From the NCBI GenBank assembly GCA_022495995.1, contig JAFEMH010000078.1, positions 682,001-746,000 on the forward strand: a stretch of DNA of 64,000 nt. The letters are read 5' to 3'. A program made the translations under genes and the position numbers. Each line of letters begins with the position of its first letter. The first letter of the stretch is position 1. This DNA is from Adenophora triphylla var. japonica. Lineage: Eukaryota; Streptophyta; Magnoliopsida; Asterales; Campanulaceae. Of the stretch, positions 34,820 to 45,700 are shown in pieces. The notes beneath the pieces are model-generated. The model did no database searches and had not been told where the DNA came from. It saw only the letters and a list, made by a program, of their open reading frames with translations.

Positions 34820-35973
34820 TTACCTTTGATCATGCATTTCACCGTCCACTTGAGAAGTGGGGTGATCTTTCTGAATTCTGGACAAAATGTCATCTGATCT
34901 ATCAACAGACCCAACATGGTCTCTTTCAGAAATAGCTTCTCCCTCTGAATCTGAAGAAATGTCTTTAGACTCAGTTCTTTGTGTGGATGTGTTTTCAGAT
35001 GTGGAAACGGTTGTGTTCACATCTGCAGACACATCCTTCTGCACATCTGGACCCACATCTGCCTGTTTTTCCTTTGAAGTGCTTTTCGTATCTTCAGCTC
35101 CTGTATCAGCAGATTTCTACTCCAACTGATAACCTGAAACATCATCCTCGACAGTTTTGAGGTTAAGATCAAGTGTATCATCAAATACAACATCAGAAAA
35201 ACTTAAACAAGACAAATTATCACAAAACTTGTAACAATTGTCAGATGATTTTAGACCAATGAGGACACTTGTGTTAGACTCATCAAACACCTCACATATC
35301 TTCTTATCAAACTTCACATATAAGTCATCATCACATAACTGACTTATACTAATGAGATTAGTCCTAAGACCTTCTGCATGATATACATTGTGAAGTTTTG
35401 GGAGACCTTCAACAGCTAAGGTTCTCTTACCAATTATTTTTCCTTGTGCCCCACCACCAAAGTTTACTTTACCACTATTGACAGATGTGTATTCTGTCAA
35501 AACATCTTGATTACCTGTCATGTGCATAGAGCACCCACTATCAAAAAACCAAGATCCAGAGACACTACTCTTGAGAGAAGAGTAGATAACATTACATATT
35601 ACTTTGGGCTTTTCAACCCACTGGATTTTAACAGTCTCATGGTGGTAACCTTTGGATGTGTTCTCGGATGTGTGCTATGATGTGTATACATCTGACTATA
35701 CATCTTGTAACACATCTGAGACTGAATCAAACATCCTGCTTTCTTATCAGCTTTCATCTTGAAACAGAAAGGGCGAATATGCCCATGAGCAAGGCAATAA
35801 TGACTGATGTAATGCCTTCTCCTAGGTTTTTTGTGACTCAAAATTGGTTTTTCTTCAGATTCTGAAACCTTACCACTCTCTTTAACAAATTTGGAATTTC
35901 CAAAACCTAAACCTGATTTTCCAGTATTACCAAGAGACAAAGCTTCAACAAGTTTCATTTTTTCAGTGTTCAA
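34820..35973 (-). pseudogene. Copia protease/pre-integrase region and variable spacer
   Basis: The 35117-35527 piece contains GAQGKIIGKRTLAVEGLPKL and NLISISQLCDDD, the stretch between the protease and integrase zinc-binding regions. The 34820-35056 piece is acidic and Ser/Thr/Asp-rich, like the variable spacer between integrase and reverse transcriptase. The catalytic integrase and RT core that should lie in and after this region is not readable. Confidence 0.75.
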
Positions 35974-36224
35974 CTTGGTTAAAGTACTCCCAGCTTTCTC
36001 AAAATCAGTTTTAACCTTTTCAAGTTCAACTTTTTCTTAGTTACTAGAACCTCAAGTTTAGCAATAGAATCCTTTTGATTGTTATTCTCTTTTGAAAGCT
36101 TAGCATTCTCATATTCACACACAGAAATTTTTTCAGTAAGAACTTCGTTTACCTTGGCCATTACCTCAATCTTGTCCTTACGTTTCATCCAATCAGCATG
36201 TAGTTCCTTATAGGTCTCGAAGAG

Positions 36225-37479
36225 TTATTCATATGGGATGTCACGACCTTCATCATCAGAATCTCCTTTTATAGAGAAATAGTTGAAGGTCTGCTCAGAT
36301 GTGAGTTCGGATGTGTACACATCTGTATCCACATCCGTCTCCAGATTTGAATCAGCTTCAGAAAATACTTCTTCATTTGTATCTGCAGTATAAGCATTAA
36401 AACAGACAGATAAAGATTCAAACACAGAGATGTTAGTAAATACTTCATCATCCTCACTATCACTCGGAGCAAAAGTGTAACTCATTCCCCTTTTCTTAAG
36501 TGTGTTAGGACACTCATTAGTAAAGTGACCATATCCACGACATGCCATACATTGCACAAATTCGAGAGATTTCTTGTTATCAAAACTTTTCTTTTTGAAC
36601 CCCTCAACGGGATTATTTTCTTGTTTCTCTAAATCATGAGAGGTTTTTCTAGGAACCTTGTTTCTCCTTTTGTTATTCAGAATAGAATTGAATTTCTTGG
36701 TGATTACAGCCACATCATCTTCCTCGAGATTAGACTCATCAATTTCAGAGGAAAGGTCAGCTATTTCCTTTGGAATACCTGCAGAACTTTTAAGGGCAAT
36801 ACTTATTGCCTTGTTCTTTTGTTGAGCTTCAAGATTGAGCTCAAAAATAGTTAGGACTCCAACAATTTTGTCCAAATCGACAGTGTTAGTGTCATGAGTT
36901 TCTTCAATGACAGCAACCTTGATATTAAACCTTACAGGCAAGTCCTTAAGATTTTGCTGACTAATCTAGCATTTAAAATTGACTCTCCTAGGCTAGTGCA
37001 TTCATTGGAGATTTCATGGATCTTAGCAGCATAGGAGACAATATCTTCTGTCTCTTCCATTCTTAGTATTTCAAACCTATCCATTAATATCCTAAGTCTA
37101 GTGGATTTAACACTTGGAATCCCCTCACATTGCATTTGCAAGATATCCCAAGCATTTTTAGCAATACATTCATTGGTGATAAGCTTGTACATATTTCCAG
37201 AAACATGGCTGGAAATAGCACCCATGGCTTTAGAATTATAATTTGCAGAAGTGATTTCATTAATAGTCCATCTTTCCTCAGTTTTTTTTTTTCAAAAATA
37301 GATTCACCAACAACTGATACAGGATTTTTCTCCACAGTGGGAGGTTGCCAAGCAACAAGTATACACATCCACGCTCTTTTGTCAATTGATTTGATGTAGT
37401 TACACATTTTAGACTTCCAAAAATTGTAATTGGTACCATCCAAAACTGGAGGTTTGTTTTGATGATTTTGACATTCCAT
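36225..37479 (-). pseudogene. Copia gag with CCHC zinc knuckle
   Basis: Starts at ATG 37479 (MECQNHQNKPPVLDGTNYNF). Frame shifts split it into 37084-37479, 36932-37225 and 36225-36941. The third piece carries the zinc knuckle CMACRGYGHFTNEC (C-x2-C-x4-H-x4-C) and an acidic Ser/Thr-rich tail. A helical segment follows at 35979-36188 (KVNEVLTEKISVCEYEN). Confidence 0.87.
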
Positions 37480-37540
37480 TATGACTACACTTTCTGGATC
37501 AACACTCAGTAATATGTCGAGAGTTGGCTCTGATACTAAT

Positions 37541-38464
37541 TGAAAGTTTCGTGTAGCTATGAATTCAAGTCAACACAACAAAACACGGATGTGAGTACAA
37601 ATGTGAGTTACAACTGTTCACACATCCACCAATAACCAGCGGAATAAAGTAAAAGAACACATAGAAATAAACGTTTACTGGATCTTATCCCAGCAAACAA
37701 GGCTTTAAGCCCAAAAAGGTTTTCACTATTAAAATCTGTTTTACAGAAGAAAACTAGAATAAGTGAAACAAAAAGATTAAAATACTAAAGCAAGTTCTAA
37801 CCAACTTCTAAACCAAGAACAATCTTCCTTTTCCAATGAAAGCCTATTCTAAACATAAGTAGAACAAAGAACTTGTATGAAAACTATATGTGAGTTCGGA
37901 TGTAAGGCACAACCTCACTGATAACCTAAAAGAATATATTGAATCCGTGAAGAACAAACGATATTGTCTTCCAAAGAATTCTCTAAAAATCATGTCTTCT
38001 CAATGTGCCCTTGTCTTGTATTTATATGCACCTTTGAGAAGTCATTCAATCAATTCAACTCTTCCTTATTTGATGCAATCCAACTCCTACAAGAAAACAT
38101 AAGATTGACACTCACAAGAAAAGAGATTTGTTAGAAGGTTAGTCCTAGTCTAAATATATTTACATAAATAAAAGATATTTACATATTAACAATGTCATTT
38201 TCCAACTAGGAATATAAATCTTTGCAAGAAGGTCATAAAATCAACTTACCAAAACTTACCAATTGGAATTGAATTAGGAAAGTAAATATTCCCTAATATC
38301 TCACTCTTTCAATTTTCAAGATTCCATAATCAAGATTGATACAATCCTACTTTGACTAGAAAAATCTTTTTAGTTGAAAAATCAATCTAAAAGAAAGACA
38401 TAAACCTTTTAAGTTTGTAAAATATATTTTGACAAAATCATAGAGTACTAATCGTACTCTTTCA
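37541..38464 (-). repeat. LTR of the second copia element
   Basis: A 924-bp segment bounded by TGAAAG and CTTTCA (both strands begin TGAAAG). On its inner side lies the tRNA-Met primer site, and on its outer side an AGGGGGAGAT purine tract (38465-38474), the signal that normally precedes a 3' LTR. This LTR therefore has internal-type sequence on both sides. Confidence 0.8.
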
Positions 38465-38640
38465 ATCTCCCCCTGATTTATGACTTTCTGATCTAAATAG
38501 TATCTACAAAGAATAAAAGATATAAATAATAAAAGCGATATCCAAATCTTTAAAAGAAAATCAAAAGTTTAAATTACCTAAAATACTCACACGATTTCAA
38601 GAGTACAAATCCTTCAAGGATTCTAACTCTTTCAATTCAG
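38465..38640 (-). mobile_element. Residual 3' internal sequence of a further copia copy
   Basis: In minus-strand reading this ends in the purine tract abutting the LTR at 38464, so it is the 3' non-coding end of an internal region. It suggests an LTR-sharing tandem arrangement cut short at about 38640. Confidence 0.55.
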
Positions 38641-38815
38641 CACCCTTGATTTTGGAGTTATGTCATTTTTACTACCTTTAAATTTAGAAAAATAACATTT
38701 TTACCACATCAAATTATAAGTTTTGCAATTTGACCCCCCTTAAATTCTGTAAAAAATAGCACTATAACATAAATTTAACCCCTTTCAACAAATTCCTAGC
38801 TTCGTCACCGAGTAC
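38640..38815. mobile_element. Fragment of the GGGGGTCAA hAT-like family
   Basis: The GACCCCCCTT phrase and the end TTCCTAGCTTCGTCACC match the arm of the element at 54853-56553. The other arm is missing. Confidence 0.45.
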
Positions 38816-40270
38816 AAGTCTATAAAATCACTAGTGATATATAATATGACAATTGGTATATTTTCTCTTGCAAAAGAGTCATCTTAACATGTAGTGTCTA
38901 TCTCCAATAATGATAATTTACTAAATTATTGAGTTTTAAGCGATTTTTAAAATAAATAGGGTAATTTTACAGAATAATTATCTAACTTATGCTATTTACT
39001 ATACATTCGATTTCAATAAAATAAAGAAAGTGTATTATCTAGTGATAATATAACGAAACATATATTCTAATAGTGTTATAAATAAGGAGTACAACAGGAT
39101 GCATTATTTGACTCAGAATTAGAAAATATAAAATAGTACATGAATTGCATTATACGTAACGAATTGATAAAATACATTATATTAAAATATCACTATATAA
39201 TACGTTGCATTGCATTAAGTGTACAAAATTTGAAAATATGTTGCCCGTGGTTTTTACAACCTGACTATAATAATAATATAATACTAAAGGCCTATCATCA
39301 AATCAAATCGTATTTTGTCTGAACTCCAATTTTAACCACTTTATTAAATGATATAGACTAATCATTGCTATTGTTGTTTGAATGAAAAGTCCTACTCTGT
39401 CCGAAATCGAACAAAAACAATAAACATTGACAGATTAGGGTGGCGTATTTTGTTCTGCCTTTATTTGTTTTGTTATTAAAATCATTTCTTGTTATTGCCC
39501 TATGCCTAAGCAGATTATAATTTATGTGAACAGACTACGTCCTGCAAATGCTCTTCAAACGAGATCTACAGATTCCAGAAAATCACAACTGATGGCAATT
39601 ACCACATCATCTCAAACAAGACATCAAAATCAAAGAAAAAATTGATTAAAACAAAAATAAGTTACAAATATACTACACTATCCGACCAGCTGCATTTGTG
39701 GGATCTGCTGGTGGATTCCTAGCTCAAACTCTGCTTCGACTCCAATGATAAGTTGACCTTTTTCGCTACACTGCCTGTTCATACCCTCCTTTGGGGATAC
39801 TATAAAAAATGTGGCGCCGGGGGGATGAACCACTTGATGCCGGGTGCTACTCATATGCCTATATCTAACTTTTAAGTAAGTGTTGCACCGTGAAGCGAAG
39901 AAGGATTCTTATCTGGGGGGGTGTGGAACGAAGAAGAAACATGCTGCACATGGGACTCATTTCCGAGGCAAAGAACTTGCAACGTCGGCCTGCAAAATAC
40001 AGAGCCCTCTACAAATTACAATCATATACAAACTTCAGAATGGTTTTACGCCTAGTAATTCAACAACTTGGTGGACTTATATATACAGTACATAATAGCA
40101 CTCAGTATCCCACTTATTTGAGCTTACTCAACAGATCAAGTAGCTATTCAAAGATAAGGCAATTAATTGTGCATAATGCAGCTTCAAATGCATTTCTAAC
40201 CCTTTGAGATTTATGTTTTCATTATATTGAACACTGCTTCAGGAACAAAGCTCCTTCCTTGATTCGCACC
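38816..40270. other. No gene recognised
   Basis: AT-rich non-coding sequence. Short ORFs at 39880-40207 overlap in different frames and match no family I know. Confidence 0.35.
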
Positions 40271-40279
40271 ATTAAAATA

Positions 40280-41804
40280 CTACCTCCGTCCTGAGATGAT
40301 CTTCCCACTTTTTTTTTTTTATGTCGATACGAAGGTACTTTGAAGGGGAAATAGCACTTTCCTGTCACTAAGTTCACATCAAGTTGCAATGTAGGATCTA
40401 AAGTTCCATTTTTTGCAATTTTGTACACCCTGTTTACATTATGTTGCAATCCAAGGCAATTTTGGATGGCTGTTAATACTAGTGGACGAAATCTTTTCCA
40501 CGCACAATTCACATGTTTTTTTAGGACAAAAATGTCTTTTCTGTTTACACAACATCCATGTAATTGCTCCAACTGGGTTAAATTAGAGTTAGGTTTCTAT
40601 GGCTAAATTAGGATTAGGTTTCTAAATAAGGGAAAAAGTGCAAACTTTTTAGACAATTAAGTAATCATCTCACCCCACCACCATTAACACCACCATCATC
40701 ATCCTCACCGCCCCCAACCACCGTAAACCATCCCGGAGAAAATTAATTAAAAAAAAAAAACCAGCAACTGCATAATTTCGAAAAACTCATATCACTTCCA
40801 TTTTCAGATTACTTTGTTTCAGATGGATGGAGAAAAGAGAAGGGTAGAAGAGAAGGGTGAATGAGTTGGATTCATAACATCACAGATTCCCACCAAAGCC
40901 CTCTCTCACAACCTAACCACAAGCGATGAATCTGTATTTTAGTCCAGGGAATCTGGAATAAGCATCCTCTGTGCACAAACCTTCGGAAGTTGTGGCCTTA
41001 AGCGATATACGAGAAAAAAGATGGAGGGGGAGGGGAAGGGGAAGAGGGGGGACTGGGAAGGGGCGAGAGAGGGGCGGGAAGGATTGCAGGCCGGAGTTAA
41101 TTTGAGAGATTTAAGACGAGGGAAAGAGGGGATGAATGGGGATGAGTTTTGGCCGGAGGGTGATGATGGTGGGGTGCGATGGGGACGCCGCCGGTGATGG
41201 ACACTGGTCAGGGAAGAGGGGAGGAATGGAGAAAGGTGGGGTGGCGGATGTGGGAATAGGGAGATGATGGAAAGGGGTAGGGGTTAAAGACAAGATTTTG
41301 GGTTTCTTAATTAGGGTTTTCTATTTTTAATTTTAACCCTTTCTATTATTTATGAAATACGATTTCTAGGGTTTGGGGTTTAACTTAACATTTAGGCCCT
41401 TATATTTTCTTATATCTGTTGGAACAGTCACGTGAATGTCATGTATAAGCGGAAAAGACATTTTTGTCCTCAAAAAATCATGTGCAATGGATTCCATCCA
41501 ATAAAACTAACAGCCATCCAAATTGCATTGAATTGTAATAAAGTGTGAACATACTTTACGAAATTGCTAAAAATAGAACTTCAGGTTCTACATTACAACT
41601 TGGTGTGAACTTAGTGGTAGTAAAGTTCAATTTCCCCTACTTTAAACAATAAATTTAGGTTATTTTATTATCCTAATGAAAATTACTATCAATAACAATT
41701 TTTAGATGTTCATTAGGATAATTAAATTAACTTAAAACTATTGTTCAAAGTCCCTTCGTATCGACAATAAAAAAAGTAGGAAGATCATTTCGGGACGGAG
41801 AGAG
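40280..41804. mobile_element. Stowaway-like MITE split by a MULE-like element
   Basis: The outer ends CTACCTCCGTCCTGAGATGA and the complement CTCTCTCCGTCCCGAAATGA flank the unit, with TA on both sides (40278-40279 and 41805-41806). Its right arm matches the intact relative at 43042-43289. A 1293-bp element at 40345-41637 sits inside its left arm. Confidence 0.78.
40345..41637. mobile_element. Long-TIR MULE-like element nested in the Stowaway-like MITE
   Basis: A 9-bp target duplication TACTTTGAA/TACTTTAAA (40336-40344 and 41638-41646, one mismatch). Inverted repeats of about 220 bp start GGGGAAAT and share CACTAAGTTCACA and GACAAAAATGTCTTTTC phrases. The core is GC- and GA-rich (40960-41290) without transposase; the minus-strand ORF 41111-41293 is Pro/Ser-rich. 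Confidence 0.82.
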
Positions 41805-42157
41805 TAGTAAGTAGCCTTTAAAATAGTAGGCGACCAAATGAAACCATTACACAGTACAAAACAAGATAGCGGCTGAAATTTTGGAAAGGGGGTCAAATCG
41901 GAATTACTTTGGGAACTGCTCGACTCCGTACGCTATTTAGCCTACATAAATAAGGCCCACTCCTAATGTAGTGAATAACCCCCTCCCTGTCCCCCCAATG
42001 GTTCATCCCACTCAGCGATTCTTCTCCAAAGGTTTAGCATTAAACCTTATTGCCTTAGATCTTTGAGAATATTTTTGATTAAAAGAGAATAAATGCTCGC
42101 AGACAAGGGATTCTTTAGTCCATTCTTTTCATCTTTTTTCGCGACACTAAACTCTAT

Positions 42158-42400
42158 TTAATTTAAATAATTTCCATAAAGTGCACGGACAGCGGGGTGG
42201 GCAAGAATATCATCTTCCTTGTCAACCCAGTTACACTCATCATGAACCACTCTCTTCCTAGGAGGAAGATTGGTAGAGTGAGATTTCGGCACTTGGATTG
42301 CTTGGCCGATAGACCACTTCAAGTCATTGACACTGCTGACCCACTGAATCAATCAACCGAATCCCTGAAGATTTTCACTAATTAAAAAGGGGCTAAAAAT
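42158..42400 (-). other. Unrecognised open frame downstream of the last symplekin exon
   Basis: The minus-strand frame 42352-42158 encodes WVSSVNDLKWSIGQAIQVPK and WVDKEDDILAHPAVRALYGN, then TAA. It is plausible protein but no family is recognised. A splice acceptor (TCTTCAG) precedes it near 42374. Joined to the exon ending at 42671, this acceptor would put the reading frame into a stop after five codons, so it is not an obvious continuation of symplekin. Confidence 0.3.
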
Positions 42401-42578
42401 AATTAGTGTATTTTTTTTCTTTACAAAAATGGGGGTAAAGTTTTATTTATTGCACTAAGATCCCTGATTTTAAAGATTTTTGACAAAATTTACACTAGTA
42501 AAGTTTTTGTTCTCAAAATTAATGGGGGGGGGGGGGAGTTGTCCCCCTATTCCCATAGCCCTAGCTCCGCCAGTGTAT
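42385..42578. mobile_element. Fragment of the hAT-like family ending CTAGCTCCGCCAGTG
   Basis: The right end CCCTAGCTCCGCCAGTG and a G-run with TGTCCCCC recall the arms of the element at 54853-56553. The left end is not found. Confidence 0.4.
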
Positions 42579-42670
42579 GTACAATCCAACATCTAATGTA
42601 TAACATATGATGACAAGTGAATTCTTGTAATAGAGGATCAATGATTAACCAGGGGCCAAGAACAACATAC

Positions 42671-42774
42671 CTAGGAAGGGAGGCCCTTACACTAGGCTGA
42701 TTAGCATATGCAGCAAGTGGACTTCGGAGTTTAGGGTGTTTATTCAGAGCACCTTCAAGTTGGGGTGCTGGTAA
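42671..42774 (-). CDS. Symplekin exon (window exon 12)
   Basis: Acceptor TCGCAG and donor GTATGTTG. 104 bp, LPAPQLEGALNKHPKLRSPL then AAYANQPSVRASLPR, ending with two bases of the next codon. It is the only exon here not in phase 0 at its 3' end. The partner exon is not identified. Confidence 0.92.
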
Positions 42775-45700
42775 CTGCGATCAATATTTTAAATGTTAAG
42801 AAGATATAATTAGAGAAATGAAAATAGAAATCAATGCCAGCGAACTTGTCACGCACACAGGTACTAGTACCTGTAACAAAACAGTGAAAGAATGTGGTTG
42901 CGTTTGAGAGACGCACTTCAAGAACCCAACCCATAGTTTCGGTAATCTCCACACCTGTGACCATTACACAGAAAATAGTTTTCTCAAAGATTATCTAGCA
43001 GGTAAAATAGTAAGGCGGAATTTGAGAGGTTCAAGAGTTTAAAATTGTCCCGAAATGATGTTCCAACATTTTTTTTTGTTAACATGAAGGTACTTTGAGC
43101 AATAATTTTAGAATAATTTATTTATCCTAATGAACATCTAAAAATTGTTACTAATAGTATTTACAATGTTGTATCAATAACAAGTTTTATATTATCATGA
43201 GGGTAGTTAAATTAACCTAAAATTATTGTTCAAAATATGTTCTGTGTTAACACCAAAAAAGTAGGTTGATCATTTCGAGACGGAGGAAGTATTATTTAGC
43301 TGTCAATCAACATACCTGTTTATCGACAAGTTTAGAGAGAATCTCCATGACAAAGTCAACCTGGAAAGTATTATAGCCTTTATAAGTTATAACAAATAAT
43401 ACACATTACCATAAAAATATTGGCGTAGAAACAATTTTGAGGAAATATTATGGCAACCAAGAGGGCTAGCAATATGCAGGTCAGAGAACCAAAACTCTAG
43501 AAACAAAGAAAGAAACATATTAAGTAAAGAATGGCAAAGCAATCTCTATATATTCAAAAATTAGCTGCCCATAAAAGCATGCGACTGTTTGAGAACTCCG
43601 GTCAAGCTCTGATAATCAGCATTCCTTCAATCATGCCCACATTCGACTCATTTCCCTCTTGACCCAATTTGTTTTTATAAGAAAAGAAGTATATTAGATT
43701 AAAGAGAAGAATGTACAAAAAGGAGACGGACAAGAAGTCCATCAAAAGAAAAGAAAAAACACAAACAAACAAACTACAAAATCGCAGCAGCCAAATCCCT
43801 CTTCAAATCTGAAATAGACAACCCCCTAAAAGCACCATTAGCAGATGCCCAAAGAGATGCAATAGAAACCACTCGCTCCCATAACAAATGATTCGGGAGA
43901 TGTTGATCTCTAAGTATCCTGTTATTCCTCACCATCCAAACCAAAAAATAGCTGAAATACCATATTTCCATAAAAGAATGACATCCTTGCCTCTCCCAAA
44001 ACCTAAAAAATGAATTTGCAGAAAAGAGATCAACGAACCGGGACACACCCCAATTTCCCCGGCCACCTCAAATAAATGATTCCAAAGATATTGCGCAACT
44101 GAACAATGAAGGAATAAATGGTCATGCGTCTCCAAAGAAAGCTTGAATTCACACACCAATTTGGAGAAAGGCGCTTAAGAGGCTTGTCGTTAGTATTAAG
44201 TTAGTTAAGCGCCACGGTCCACATAAAAGCCCTGATTTTGAAGGGAAATTTTGACTTCCAAATAAAAGACACAAGGGGAAAGAGAGTAGGATTAGGACTA
44301 CGAATCAGGAACTTTAGAAAAGATTGACAAGAATGCATTCCTGACCCATCCAAACACCTAGTTCTAATAGCTTACACCTAGTTCTAATAGCTTGTCTGGG
44401 AGACAAACGAACTCGAGATAAAGAATCAATAAGAACACCCACCTCTACAGTTTCACAATCATTAAGATTACGAAAGAAATGAAAGTCCCAAGATATTTCA
44501 TCCCCACCCCACCCCCGGAACAACAAAATCAAGAATAGGAGCCATATGAACAGAGGACAAATGATATAAATGAGGAAACAATTGACACAAAGAGGAGTTA
44601 CCAAACCACTCATCCTCCCAAAAACGAATCTGAGCCTCATTCCCCACCCTAAAACGAGTCAGGGGAAGAAACAGATGGTGGCACTCATGAATATACTTCC
44701 ACGGGCTTTTATGGGAATTAGAGCTTCGAAACTGAGAGTCCCAGCCATTGTTATCCATAACGAACTTGCTTTTAACCACTTTATGCCAAATTAAATGTGG
44801 TTCTCGAGAAAAACGCCACAATCACTTACTCACTCGAGAAATGTTTCTCTTGACCAAGTTTCCCAACTATAGACCACCCTCCTCCTTAATACGACACACC
44901 TTCTCCCAAGCCACAAGGTGATCACACTTGTCTTCTCCTGAACATTCCCAAAGAAAATTCCTAATAATCCGCTCGATATTACCTGCCATCTTGACCAGAA
45001 TACGAAAAAGGGACAAAAAATAAAGAGAAATACTCAAAAGACATGCTTGGATAAGGGTAATATGACCACCGAATGAGAAATATGCTCTCTTCCAAATAGA
45101 AGGATCCCTATTAACTCTCTCAACAACTGGATCCCAAAAGGAAACGGACCGAGGATTACCTCCAAGAGGAACCCCAAGACAAGATATCAACCAAGAAAAA
45201 CCTAACATCCAATCAAAGGAGCATATCTACTTTCCACCTCCTCCCCCATATTGTTACCCACAACACCACACTTTGCCATATTAATTTTAAGCCCAGAAAT
45301 ACTCTAAGAAACATGAAGAATGGTCATAACGTTTTTGAAATTACAAACACCTTCCTAAAGAAAAAGGATTGAGTCATCAGCAAACTGCAAATGAGAGGAT
45401 ATGACATTATCTCTACCAACTCTACAACCCTCAACTAAAGCAACTTCCCCCTTTGCAACAACCTGCTTAAAATTTCGGCCACAAGCCCAGCCGCAACCCT
45501 CTCGAAGCTTCAAACCACTTCTGAGCCTTTCCATTCACTAGAATGGAAAAGGTTGGAGATCTAAAACACCCCCGAATCCACTTTTTCCACCTAACTCCGA
45601 AACCTTTCCTCTCCATCACATGTTCAAGAAATTGCCAATTTACCCTATCATACGCTTCTTCAAAGTCAAGCTTCACCACTAAATCCTTCTTGCCATGCCT

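Larger units (their letters stand above)
34180..37540 (-). mobile_element. Second copia element, internally deleted
   Basis: In minus-strand order: a primer site complementary to initiator tRNA-Met (37523-37540, TTAGTATCAGAGCC), gag from ATG at 37479, a protease/pre-integrase piece, then a jump to the RNase H C-terminus (34259-34597, IFFDNKSFLDISKIP, AYIFTKA). Most of integrase and reverse transcriptase is absent. The 3' LTR was not found after 34180. The DNA is dotted with CACATCTG/CGGATGTG words in both coding and LTR parts. Confidence 0.85.

Noticed and set aside
35599..37479. A host zinc-finger protein gene on the minus strand
   Set aside because: The CCHC knuckle, tRNA-Met primer site and LTR show it is copia gag.
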